NCBI GenBank assembly: GCA_023386495.1
Contig: JAEWJS010000132.1
Coordinates: 1 to 64,000, forward strand
Length of the DNA: 64,000 nt
Source of the DNA: Bacillota bacterium
Lineage (GTDB): Bacteria > Bacillota > Bacilli > Paenibacillales > Paenibacillaceae
Reading direction: 5' to 3'
Position 1 is the first letter of the stretch. Each line of letters begins with the position of its first letter. Shown here piece by piece: positions 8,724-15,880 of this stretch. The position numbers were made by a program, and so were the translations under genes. The notes below the pieces were generated by a model. It searched no databases, was not told where the DNA came from, and saw nothing but the letters and a program-made list of their open reading frames with translations.

Positions 8724-9866
8724 TTAGCCCGTTGTCCGGTATGGCAGAATGATGTGCTGATTATGGGTATGGTCGGTTCCCCGAATAAGGATCGGGCTCA
8801 TCGCGCCGTTGAAGCCCATGAATATATGCTCGCTGTCGATGACCTTCAGCGCGTCCAGCATATATTTGGAGTTGAACGCAATTCGCAGCTCGTCTCCGTT
8901 CAATTGTTCCACATCCAGTTGCTCGGTAACCCGTCCGAGCTCCGTGGAGCTCGACGACACCTCGATGGTTCCGTCGCTGAGCGTGACGATCCGGACGATA
9001 TTCGTTTTCTCTTCGCGGGACATCAAGTATGCGCGATCGATCGCGTCCGTCAATTTTTTCGTGTCCAGGACGAGTTCTGTTTTGAATTGCTGCGGAATAA
9101 TCTTAGAAGTATCTGGATAAGTACCGTCCAGAAGGCGCGAGAAGAACAGCACGCGGTCCACCTTGAACAGGACTTGATTGTCGGCAACGACGATGTGGAC
9201 GGGTTCTTGGCTGTCCGGCACGATCTTCGACAGCTCGTTCAGCGTCTTCGCCGCAATGACGATATTGCCGAAGCGGTAGGAAGGATCGGTCTCGACATGC
9301 GAAGTACGGCTGGAGAGCCGGTGCCTGTCCGTGGCGACGAACTTGAATTCTTGGGCCTGCAGATTCCAGAGGACACCGGTCAGAATCGGCGTCTGCTCGC
9401 TCGTGCTAGCTGCGAATACGGTCTGGCGTACCATCGACTTCAATAGGTCACCGGGCACGACGAACGCGTCATTCTCTTCGATCGAAGGAAGGACCGGAAA
9501 TTCCTCTGCATCGAGGCCGACCATTTGGATATCCGTCGAACCGGAATGAATCAGTACCTGCGAGCCTTCCTTCACTTCGATGGAAACATCGTTCACGGGG
9601 AGCTTCTTCACGATCTCGACGAAAAATTTGGACGGCAGCACGATGCTGCCCGGCTTCGTCACTTGAACGATCTGTTTGTCGTCCATCTCCGACGGAATGA
9701 AGCTCTGGATCGAAATGTCCGTATCGCTGGCCGTCAAAGTAACGCCTTGGTGCGTCACGTCGAACTTGATGCCGCCCAGAATCGGAATCGCGGGTCTAGA
9801 AGAGATGGCCTTCGAGACCTGTTGAATCGCGTCGTTTAATTCGTCTTTCAATATCGTAAGTTTCAT
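8724..9866 (-). CDS. dnaN: DNA polymerase III beta subunit (sliding clamp)
   Basis: The clamp forms a dimeric ring that tethers polymerase to DNA. The 380-residue product follows the three-domain clamp pattern, with SRPAIPILGGIKFD near the N-terminus, RQTVFAASTSEQTPILTGV in the middle domain and the C-terminal ILPYRT tail. AGGAGG lies 7 nt before the ATG at 9866. It follows dnaA, with the origin's unwinding region in the 180-bp gap. Confidence 0.98.
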   Translation of the reverse strand: MKLTILKDELNDAIQQVSKAISSRPAIPILGGIKFDVTHQGVTLTASDTDISIQSFIPSEMDDKQIVQVTKPGSIVLPSKFFVEIVKKLPVNDVSIEVKEGSQVLIHSGSTDIQMVGLDAEEFPVLPSIEENDAFVVPGDLLKSMVRQTVFAASTSEQTPILTGVLWNLQAQEFKFVATDRHRLSSRTSHVETDPSYRFGNIVIAAKTLNELSKIVPDSQEPVHIVVADNQVLFKVDRVLFFSRLLDGTYPDTSKIIPQQFKTELVLDTKKLTDAIDRAYLMSREEKTNIVRIVTLSDGTIEVSSSSTELGRVTEQLDVEQLNGDELRIAFNSKYMLDALKVIDSEHIFMGFNGAMSPILIRGTDHTHNQHIILPYRTTG

Positions 9867-9904
9867 GCTTGCCTCCTAAGCGCGGTCATGGAATGAGGAG
9901 TTCC

Positions 9905-9981
9905 GATTGTTCACTTTTCATATGATGTTATCATAACAGATTTTGTAGTAGTCGTAGTAGGGGCACTGAATATGTGGATAA
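9905..9981. other. oriC unwinding region: DnaA-trio repeats plus DnaA box
   Basis: On the plus strand TAG TAG TCG TAG TAG (9946-9960) is followed by a GGG(G)C cluster and, 12 nt on, by TGTGGATAA (9973-9981), an exact DnaA box on the minus strand. Read 3'->5' the triplets are GAT GAT GCT GAT GAT, the DnaA-trio of the basal unwinding system known from B. subtilis. The flank at 9911-9944 is AT-rich with a small palindrome (GTTATCATAAC). Location between dnaA and dnaN matches the B. subtilis unwinding site. Confidence 0.75.
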
Positions 9982-10003
9982 CCCCTGTGAATGGCGATAA
10001 AAG

Positions 10004-10040
10004 AAGCCTATCCACATGTGCATAGCGTGTGTATAGGCTT
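10004..10040 (-). terminator. Hairpin after dnaA, overlapping weak DnaA boxes
   Basis: AAGCCTAT (10004-10011) and ATAGGCTT (10033-10040) form an 8-bp stem 9 bp beyond the dnaA stop, followed on the minus strand by CTTTTAT. The arms contain CTATCCACA (10008-10016) and CTATACACA (10028-10036, minus), each one or two mismatches from a DnaA box. DnaA binding here could both shape the origin and influence dnaA-dnaN read-through. Confidence 0.55.
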
Positions 10041-10049
10041 AAGCGTTAT

Positions 10050-11405
10050 TCAGGACTGTCCACTCTTGATTCGTTCGATTAAATTCTGGACGATTCGATA
10101 TAATTCCTGATCGACCAATAGCTGCTGCGCGATCTTGTCGTGGGCATGGATGACGGTCGTATGGTCGCGTCCGCCGAATGCGTCGCCGATCTTCGGCAGC
10201 GAATAATCCGTCATCTCGCGGGAGAGGTACATCGCGATCTGCCGCGGGAACGCGACGGCCTTCGTGCGCTTGCGGGCCTTGAATTCCTCGAGCCGTAGAC
10301 CGTAGAATTCGCCGACGCGTGCTTGAATGTCTTGAATCGTGATCATCTTGGGCCTGCCTGACGGAATGATGTCCTTCAGCGCTTCAGCCGCCAGATGCGA
10401 AGAGATGTCTTGATTAATGAGCGAAGAGTAGGCGACCACGCGGATCAGCGCGCCCTCCAGCTCGCGGATGTTCGTATCGATCTGGTTCGCGATATAGACC
10501 ATGGCTTCGTTCGGAATATCGAGGTTCTCGGCCTTGGCTTTCTTGCGAAGGATCGCGATCCGCGTCTCCAGGTCCGGCGGTTGGATATCTGTCATCAGTC
10601 CCCATTCGAAGCGCGAACGCAGCCGTTCTTCCAGGGTCGGGATTTCCTTCGGAGGCCGGTCGCTGGAGATGATGATCTGCTTGCGTTCTTCGTGAAGGGC
10701 GTTGAAGGTGTGGAAAAATTCTTCCTGCGTCTGCTCTTTGCCGGCAAGGAACTGGATATCGTCGATCAGCAGCACGTCGATGTTGCGATACTTGTTGCGG
10801 AAGCTCTCGCCCCGGTTGTCCCGAATCGCATTAATGAACTCGTTCGTAAATTTCTCTGCCGAGATATAGAGTACACGCGTGCTCGGATTGTGCTCCAGAA
10901 TATAGTGTCCGATCGCGTGCATCAAGTGCGTCTTGCCGAGCCCTACGCCGCCGTAGAGGAACAGCGGATTGTACGCTTTGGCCGGCGCTTCGGCAACGGC
11001 GAGCGATGCCGCGTGTGCAAATCGGTTATTCACGCCGATGACGAACGTATCGAACGTATATTTGGAATTAAGCATATGAGAGAACGATTCTTCCTGTCCA
11101 GATGGCTGTTGTTGGAGTATGGCTGGACTAGGCGCAGCCGGTTCCGGCGGTTTGTTCTCTTCAATGATGAAGCGAAGATCGACCTGACGGCCGAGGTATT
11201 CGAACAGGGTCGTTCGGACAAGCTTGGTATACCGGCTCTCGAGCCATTCCGCGGCAAAGGTCGTCGGCGCGGTAATGACGAGCAGGCCTTCGTTGCCGAA
11301 AGAAGCCTTGGTTGCCTTGAACCAGGTATCGAAGCTCGGCTTGCTTAATTTCGTCTGTATGATGGATAGCACTTGCTGCCACATATCCTGGGAATTGCTC
11401 TCCAC
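10050..11405 (-). CDS. dnaA: Chromosomal replication initiator DnaA
   Basis: DnaA binds DnaA boxes and melts oriC. The 451-residue product has the N-terminal helicase/SirA-contact domain, the AAA+ domain with Walker A GGVGLGKTHLMHAIG and Walker B LLIDDIQFLAGKEQTQ, and the C-terminal DNA-binding domain with GGRDHTTVIHAHDKI. The start is the GTG at 11405: AAGGAG lies 8 nt upstream and the N-terminus (ESNSQDMWQQVLSIIQ) then matches the family. The frame stays open 58 codons further up, through the conserved leader element; this is probably RNA, not protein. Two promoters and a long leader precede it. Confidence 0.97.
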   Translation of the reverse strand: MESNSQDMWQQVLSIIQTKLSKPSFDTWFKATKASFGNEGLLVITAPTTFAAEWLESRYTKLVRTTLFEYLGRQVDLRFIIEENKPPEPAAPSPAILQQQPSGQEESFSHMLNSKYTFDTFVIGVNNRFAHAASLAVAEAPAKAYNPLFLYGGVGLGKTHLMHAIGHYILEHNPSTRVLYISAEKFTNEFINAIRDNRGESFRNKYRNIDVLLIDDIQFLAGKEQTQEEFFHTFNALHEERKQIIISSDRPPKEIPTLEERLRSRFEWGLMTDIQPPDLETRIAILRKKAKAENLDIPNEAMVYIANQIDTNIRELEGALIRVVAYSSLINQDISSHLAAEALKDIIPSGRPKMITIQDIQARVGEFYGLRLEEFKARKRTKAVAFPRQIAMYLSREMTDYSLPKIGDAFGGRDHTTVIHAHDKIAQQLLVDQELYRIVQNLIERIKSGQS

Positions 11406-11429
11406 AACCGTCACTCCTTGGGATCGCCT

Positions 11430-11569
11430 GTGATCACGATGTAACGCTTCGAAGCGTACTCGACGTCGAATCTTGGACACTGGCGAAAATTCCGGTGCTC
11501 TTGTAGTTTCGACTACACTGCGCTCCTCATTTTCTACCATTGTCCAACCTTCTCGGTGCTGACAACCGA
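11430..11569 (-). ncRNA. Conserved structured RNA element in the dnaA leader (copy A)
   Basis: This 140-nt segment, 24 bp before the dnaA start, is about 80-85% identical to 32303-32441. Seen pairing: TTGGACA (11541-11547) with TGTCCAA (11473-11479); an inner TGG/CCA; GAAAAT with ATTTTC; and a terminal TGTAGT-CGAA-ACTACA hairpin. The purine-rich internal loop (GAGGAGCGCAG opposite AGAGCACCGGA) is identical in both copies. Between copies the P1 pair A-U becomes G-C and a G-C becomes G-U, so structure is kept. An alternative pairing of GTTGTC with GACAAT could compete with P1. I do not recognise the family; a regulatory role for dnaA is inferred from position. Confidence 0.65.
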
Positions 11570-11598
11570 TCTTATTCAACTAGCTGTAATGCTGTAAA
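11569..11598 (-). promoter_or_regulatory. Possible proximal dnaA promoter (P2)
   Basis: Minus strand -35 TTTACA (11593-11598), 18-bp spacer, -10 TAAGAT (11569-11574). Initiation here would start the RNA almost at the first base of the conserved leader element. The match is moderate. Confidence 0.35.
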
Positions 11599-11612
11599 TA
11601 CGAATAAAAGAC

Positions 11613-11675
11613 AAAAAAAAACGGCAGCTGCCAGCTTGGATTGCCTCGCATGGCATCGATTCAATCAAGGGCCGT
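11613..11675 (-). terminator. Attenuator-like hairpin with T9 tract early in the dnaA leader
   Basis: On the minus strand GC-rich, self-complementary GGCAGCTGCCGT is followed by nine T (11621-11613). ACGGC near the predicted P1 start (11671-11675) can pair with GCCGT (11621-11625), and inner GATTG/CAATC and GCC/GGC stems fit between. Transcripts from P1 could terminate after about 60 nt unless the hairpin is disrupted. Confidence 0.4.
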
Positions 11676-11682
11676 GTCGAAA

Positions 11683-11711
11683 ATTATAGAATACGCGCGA
11701 ATCATCCACAA
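11683..11711 (-). promoter_or_regulatory. Probable distal dnaA promoter (P1), overlapping a DnaA box
   Basis: Minus strand -35 TTGTGG (11706-11711), 17-bp spacer, perfect -10 TATAAT (11683-11688). The -35 lies within a near-consensus DnaA box (TCATCCACA, 11702-11710), so autorepression by DnaA is likely. Confidence 0.6.
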
Positions 11712-11913
11712 CATGCAAGGTGGAAGTTGAAAGTTATTAGAAGGGGATAGATAATTGTTCACAAAGTTATCCACAGTGTGTGAATAAGTCTGGGGATGAA
11801 TAAAAATATCCACATCAAAAACATCTCTATCATAGCAAAAAGCGACCGTCATTTCAACGAAATTCAATATTTTATCCACATTTACAACGGGTTGTGTATA
11901 AATGTTATGGACA
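11702..11913. other. oriC: oriC DnaA-box cluster upstream of dnaA
   Basis: Exact boxes TTATCCACA at 11767-11775 and 11872-11880; one-mismatch boxes at 11702-11710 (TCATCCACA), 11779-11787 (minus, TTATTCACA), 11806-11814 (ATATCCACA) and 11893-11901 (minus, TTATACACA); and a weak TTATGGACA at 11905-11913. The AT-rich gap between dnaA and rpmH is the expected place for the upstream half of a Bacillus-type bipartite origin. No gene is seen in 11580-12191. Confidence 0.9.
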
Positions 11914-12067
11914 ACACTAGATATTGTTGATAGCTTGTGTCCATTTCGACAAAATGCGCCTTTCTCTATAAAAACTATGCACATGTTATCAATTTTTCAT
12001 GCATGTTCTCGCTCGTCTACGGCAGCCTGAATCTTGGCAACGCCTGATCGGCAGCCGCGCAGTATCG

Positions 12068-12096
12068 TTGACTTTTGGCGGGCGGTGTGGTTTAAT
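12068..12096 (+). promoter_or_regulatory. Probable rpmH promoter
   Basis: -35 TTGACT (12068-12073), 17-bp spacer, -10 TTTAAT (12091-12096), about 95 bp before rpmH. A TTGAAAAA/TTTTTCAA hairpin (12096-12115) starts at the -10 edge. Confidence 0.5.
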
Positions 12097-12191
12097 TGAA
12101 AAAGCGTTTTTTCAAGCGTAGTCAGCGGTACCAACCGTCAGAAGCGATTGAACGTCGAGCATATAGATGATGAGTAGGAGGTGCATGATCA

Positions 12192-12326
12192 ATGAGACCA
12201 ACATTCAGACCGAATGTAAGCAAGCGCAAGAAGAACCACGGCTTCCGCAAGCGGATGAGCACGAAGAACGGTCGCAAGGTGCTTAGCGCCCGCCGTCAAA
12301 AGGGCAGAAAAGTATTGAGTGCATAA
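12192..12326 (+). CDS. rpmH: Ribosomal protein bL34
   Basis: Forty-four residues, very Arg/Lys-rich, opening MRPTFRPNVSKRKKNHGFR and ending GRKVLSA, the full bL34 pattern. AGGAGG is present about 10 nt upstream. It is the first gene rightwards of oriC, as in nearly all bacteria, followed by a strong terminator. Confidence 0.97.
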   Translation: MRPTFRPNVSKRKKNHGFRKRMSTKNGRKVLSARRQKGRKVLSA

Positions 12327-12330
12327 GCTG

Positions 12331-12359
12331 AAGACCACTTGCACGTGGTCTTTTTTTTT
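12331..12359 (+). terminator. Terminator after rpmH
   Basis: AAGACCAC (12331-12338) and GTGGTCTT (12345-12352) form the stem, followed by a run of T to 12359. Confidence 0.9.
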
Positions 12360-12438
12360 CGTTATTTTTCGATTAACCTGTCTATACTGCTAGAGGGCAA
12401 CTCATGATTATTAATGGAAAGTCCGGTGATGGATCGTC

Positions 12439-12786
12439 ATGCAGAGGAAGCTTCGATTGAAGAGCCGCAGCGATTTTAACCGTATCTATCGAGGCGGCAA
12501 ATCGTTCGCGAACGGCCAGTTCGTCGTGTATTGGTCGAAGCGTCCCCAGACGGAGCAGTTCCGCATGGGCGTATCGGTCAGCAAGAAGCTGGGCAATGCG
12601 GTCGTGCGCAACCGGATGCGGCGCGTCGTCAAGGAGATCGTGAGGTTGAATGCCGAGCTGATATCGGACAAGACCGATTTTATCCTGATCGTGCGCAAGC
12701 CTGCCGTGGCGATGAAGACGAAGGAACTCGAACGGAGCATGCTGCATGTGCTGCGCAAAGCCGGCTTGCTCAAAACCCGCTCGTAA
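12439..12786 (+). CDS. rnpA: Ribonuclease P protein component
   Basis: RnpA is the protein cofactor of RNase P, which matures tRNA 5' ends. The 115-residue product has the RNR-type basic signature NAVVRNRMRRVVKEIVR and the N-terminal LKSRSDFNRIYRGGKSF. Length is normal. It lies between rpmH and yidC as usual. The start at 12439 has only a modest GGAAAG-type site upstream. Confidence 0.96.
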   Translation: MQRKLRLKSRSDFNRIYRGGKSFANGQFVVYWSKRPQTEQFRMGVSVSKKLGNAVVRNRMRRVVKEIVRLNAELISDKTDFILIVRKPAVAMKTKELERSMLHVLRKAGLLKTRS

Positions 12787-12885
12787 CAGTCTCTTGTTCC
12801 TCTCCGAGCGGTTTCCTTTGCGCACCGCGATATGGTATAGTTTAGGATGAAATGTTTGTCTCTCTAGAGAGGAGTATTGATCGTA

Positions 12886-13653
12886 TTGAAGTTGTTTCGT
12901 AATCGTAAATGGTACGTCGTTCTACTGATCGGAGCACTGCTAGTCCTGTCCGGATGTGCACCCACAGATCATACGACGTCTACCGAAGACCTCTTGGAGG
13001 GCAACTTCTGGGAGAAGAACGTCGTATATTGGTTCTCGCTCATGCTGGACACGTTCGCCGAATGGTTCAAAGGGGAGTATGGATTATCCATTCTCGTCTT
13101 GACTATTATAGTAAGAACGTTAATTCTCCCGCTGACCTTGAAGCAGTATCGCAGCTCGAAGGCGATGCAAGCGTTGCAGCCGGAGATGAAGAAGATCAAG
13201 GAGAAGTACAAGGATAATCCGCAGAAGCAGCAGGAAGAGACGATGAAGCTGTTCCAGCAGCATCAGGTCAATCCGCTGTCGGGCTGTCTGCCGCTCTTGG
13301 TTCAGATGCCGATATTCATCGCGCTCTACAATGCGATCTACGGCAACCCGGAGATTCGGACGCATACCTTCTTATGGCTGGAGCTTGGGGAGAAGGATCC
13401 TTATTACATCCTGCCGATTATCGCCGCGATCACGACGTTCATCCAATCGAAGATGATGCCGCAGCAGCCGAACAATCCGATGCAGGCGATTCTGCTCATC
13501 TTCCCGGTATTGATCTTCGTCATGGCGATGTCGTTCCCGGCCGCTCTGCCGCTCTACTGGATCTACAGCAATATCTATACGATTGTGCAGAACTATTTCC
13601 TGTACGTACGTTCATCCGACAAGGGTAAGGCTAAGGGGGCCCCTGCGAAATGA
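12886..13653 (+). CDS. yidC: YidC/Oxa1/SpoIIIJ membrane insertase (lipoprotein)
   Basis: SpoIIIJ-type YidC inserts proteins into the membrane and is needed in sporulation. A signal sequence with lipobox VLSGC (about residues 20-24) predicts a lipid-anchored N-terminus. The core follows: LVLTIIVRTLILPLTLKQY, a charged cytoplasmic hairpin (KKIKEKYKDNPQKQQEE), the LSGCLPLLVQMPIFIALY segment and three further hydrophobic stretches. About 255 residues, normal for the family. The TTG at 12886 is preferred to the TTG three codons upstream, which sits only 2 nt from GAGGAG. jag overlaps its stop. Confidence 0.95.
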   Translation: MKLFRNRKWYVVLLIGALLVLSGCAPTDHTTSTEDLLEGNFWEKNVVYWFSLMLDTFAEWFKGEYGLSILVLTIIVRTLILPLTLKQYRSSKAMQALQPEMKKIKEKYKDNPQKQQEETMKLFQQHQVNPLSGCLPLLVQMPIFIALYNAIYGNPEIRTHTFLWLELGEKDPYYILPIIAAITTFIQSKMMPQQPNNPMQAILLIFPVLIFVMAMSFPAALPLYWIYSNIYTIVQNYFLYVRSSDKGKAKGAPAK

Positions 13654-14375
13654 AGAAAATCGTAGCATCAGGAAAGACGATCGAAGAAGCGGTACGAAAT
13701 GGACTGGCAATGTTAGATGCGAAGGAAGAGCAAGTGACTGTGCAAGTACTCGAGCAGCCCTCGAAGGGGCTGTTCGGCTTGATCGGGACGCGGGATGCGA
13801 AGGTTGAGCTGTCGCTCATTCCCGTGCCCGAAGCGCCGATTCAAGAAGAGGCTGCCGCCGCGCTCATGACGGAAGCTGCCGCTGAGACGATTCAGCCCAG
13901 CGCTCCGGACAAGGGCGGCAATGCCGAGGAAGCACTCGCAGAGACGGAACACTTCCTTCGCGACGTTGCGAAGGCGATGGGGCTGACGGTCGACGTGGAC
14001 CGGCAGACGACGAAGGACGGCTTGCAGCTTGCAATGTCCGGACCAGGCGATATCGGCATGCTGATCGGAAGACGCGGCCAGACGCTCGATGCCTTGCAAT
14101 ACTTAGCGAATATTATTGCCAACCGCCATTCTGACAGCCATCTTCGAATTGTCCTTGATGCTGAGGATTTTCGCGAACGCAGACGCAAGACGCTCGAGGA
14201 ATTATCGAACCGTCTTGCGGGACGGGTCGCGCGGACGAGGGAAGAGGTCGTGCTGGAGCCGATGTCTCCGCATGAACGCAAGATCATCCACTCGCAGCTG
14301 CAGAACCATCCCAAGGTGAAGACGCATAGCAAGGGCGATGAGCCGAATCGGCGCATCGTCATCAGCCCGAAGTGA
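13650..14375 (+). CDS. jag: SpoIIIJ-associated RNA-binding protein Jag (KhpB)
   Basis: Three family domains are seen: the Jag-N domain (KKIVASGKTIEEAVRNGL), a KH domain with GMLIGRRGQTLDALQYL (about residues 125-150), and a C-terminal R3H domain with MSPHERKIIHSQL and EPNRRIVI. Jag/KhpB binds RNA and is linked to envelope growth and, with SpoIIIJ, to sporulation. The ATG overlaps the yidC stop (ATGA), so the two are coupled. A ~60-residue acidic, Ala/Glu-rich linker separates Jag-N from KH. Confidence 0.95.
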   Translation: MKKIVASGKTIEEAVRNGLAMLDAKEEQVTVQVLEQPSKGLFGLIGTRDAKVELSLIPVPEAPIQEEAAAALMTEAAAETIQPSAPDKGGNAEEALAETEHFLRDVAKAMGLTVDVDRQTTKDGLQLAMSGPGDIGMLIGRRGQTLDALQYLANIIANRHSDSHLRIVLDAEDFRERRRKTLEELSNRLAGRVARTREEVVLEPMSPHERKIIHSQLQNHPKVKTHSKGDEPNRRIVISPK

Positions 14376-14447
14376 ACATCGCAAGGAAACCGCGGCAATG
14401 GCTCTCGTGAGGCATTGCCTTTTTGTATAGAGGAGTGAATAATCGAG

Positions 14448-15830
14448 ATGATGCATGACGATACGATCGCCGCGGTAGCGACGGCCGTAGGTGAGAGCGG
14501 GATTGCCGTCATTCGGGTCAGCGGTCCGAATGCGGTGCCATTGACTGCGCCGTTCATCCGGTCGCGGTCTGATCTGCGTGACGTCCCAACGCATACCGTG
14601 CATTACGGGCATGTCGTCGATCCTGTTACGGGTGAGAAGGTTGAAGAGACGTTGGTTACGGTGATGCGCGGTCCGCGTTCCTTCACGGCAGAGGATGTCG
14701 TGGAAGTGAGCGTGCACGGCGGCATCGTATCCGTGAAGCGGGTACTTGATCTGCTGATTCGCAAGGGGGATATACGGCTTGCCGAACCTGGCGAATTTAC
14801 GAAGCGCGCCTTCTTGAACGGACGCATCGATTTGTCGCAGGCGGAGGCCGTGATGGACTTGATCCGCGCCAAGTCGGACCGCGCGATGACGGTCGCGCTG
14901 AAGCAGGTAGAGGGCTCCTTATCGAAGACAATAGCTGCGCTGCGTCATAAGCTGATCGAATTGCTCGCGCATATCGAGGTCAACATCGATTATCCGGAGC
15001 ATGATGTAGCGGAGATGACGAACGCTTATATACGCGACCGAAGCGGAGAAGTGCTCGGCGAGATCGGGCAGCTGTTAAAAACGGCGAACGAAGGCAAAAT
15101 ATTACGAGAAGGCATCATGACGGCGATCGTCGGAAGGCCGAACGTCGGCAAATCTTCGCTGCTTAATGCGCTGGCTCAGAGCAATAAGGCTATCGTGACG
15201 GATATCCCTGGGACGACGCGCGATGTTATCGAAGAGTATGTCACGGTAGGCGGGATTCCGCTGCGGCTGATGGATACGGCAGGCATACGCGAGACAGCCG
15301 ACCTTGTCGAGAAGATCGGTGTCGAACGTTCGCGCTCGGCGCTGTCGGAAGCTGACCTTATCCTGTTGGTGTTGAATAGAGCCGAGCCGCTGCATGACGA
15401 TGAGCGAGAGCTGATCGAGCAGTTATCCGGGCGGCAAGTGATCGTGATCTTGAACAAGACGGATCTGCCGCAGGGGCTGAACGAGGCGGAGTTAGAGGCG
15501 ATGCTGCCTGGTCACGGTATCGTACGGATGTCCGTCCTGGAGGAGCGCGGGTTGGACGATCTGGAAGGAGCAATCGCCGACCGTTTCTTCGAGGGGAAGC
15601 TGGAGTCGGCCGATATGACCTATGTGTCGAATGCGCGGCATATCGCATTGCTGAAGCAGGCATCGCAATCATTGAACGATGCGATCGATGCGACAACTGC
15701 CGGTATTCCGATTGATATTGTGCAAATCGACGTGCGTTCTGCATGGGAGCTGCTTGGCGAAATCGTAGGCGACACGGCGGGTGACTCGCTTATTGATCAG
15801 ATTTTCTCACAGTTCTGTTTAGGTAAATAA
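14448..15830 (+). CDS. mnmE: tRNA modification GTPase MnmE
   Basis: With MnmG it forms the (carboxymethyl)aminomethyl group on U34 of certain tRNAs. The 460-residue product has the folate-binding N-domain (DTIAAVATAVGESGIAVIR), the G domain with G1 GRPNVGKSSLLN, G2/G3 TTRDV and DTAGIR, G4 NKTD, and the C-terminal FCLGK with the catalytic Cys. AGAGGAG precedes the start. mnmG follows after 50 bp. Confidence 0.97.
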   Translation: MMHDDTIAAVATAVGESGIAVIRVSGPNAVPLTAPFIRSRSDLRDVPTHTVHYGHVVDPVTGEKVEETLVTVMRGPRSFTAEDVVEVSVHGGIVSVKRVLDLLIRKGDIRLAEPGEFTKRAFLNGRIDLSQAEAVMDLIRAKSDRAMTVALKQVEGSLSKTIAALRHKLIELLAHIEVNIDYPEHDVAEMTNAYIRDRSGEVLGEIGQLLKTANEGKILREGIMTAIVGRPNVGKSSLLNALAQSNKAIVTDIPGTTRDVIEEYVTVGGIPLRLMDTAGIRETADLVEKIGVERSRSALSEADLILLVLNRAEPLHDDERELIEQLSGRQVIVILNKTDLPQGLNEAELEAMLPGHGIVRMSVLEERGLDDLEGAIADRFFEGKLESADMTYVSNARHIALLKQASQSLNDAIDATTAGIPIDIVQIDVRSAWELLGEIVGDTAGDSLIDQIFSQFCLGK

Positions 15831-15880
15831 TTCGATTGAAATCGATAGCGTTGCGATCAGGTCAAAAGGAGGGACAGAGG

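Noticed and set aside
10050..11579. DnaA starting at 11579 (509 residues)
   Set aside because: The extra 58 residues are not DnaA-like, and the segment is better explained as leader RNA; GTG at 11405 has AAGGAG at ideal spacing.
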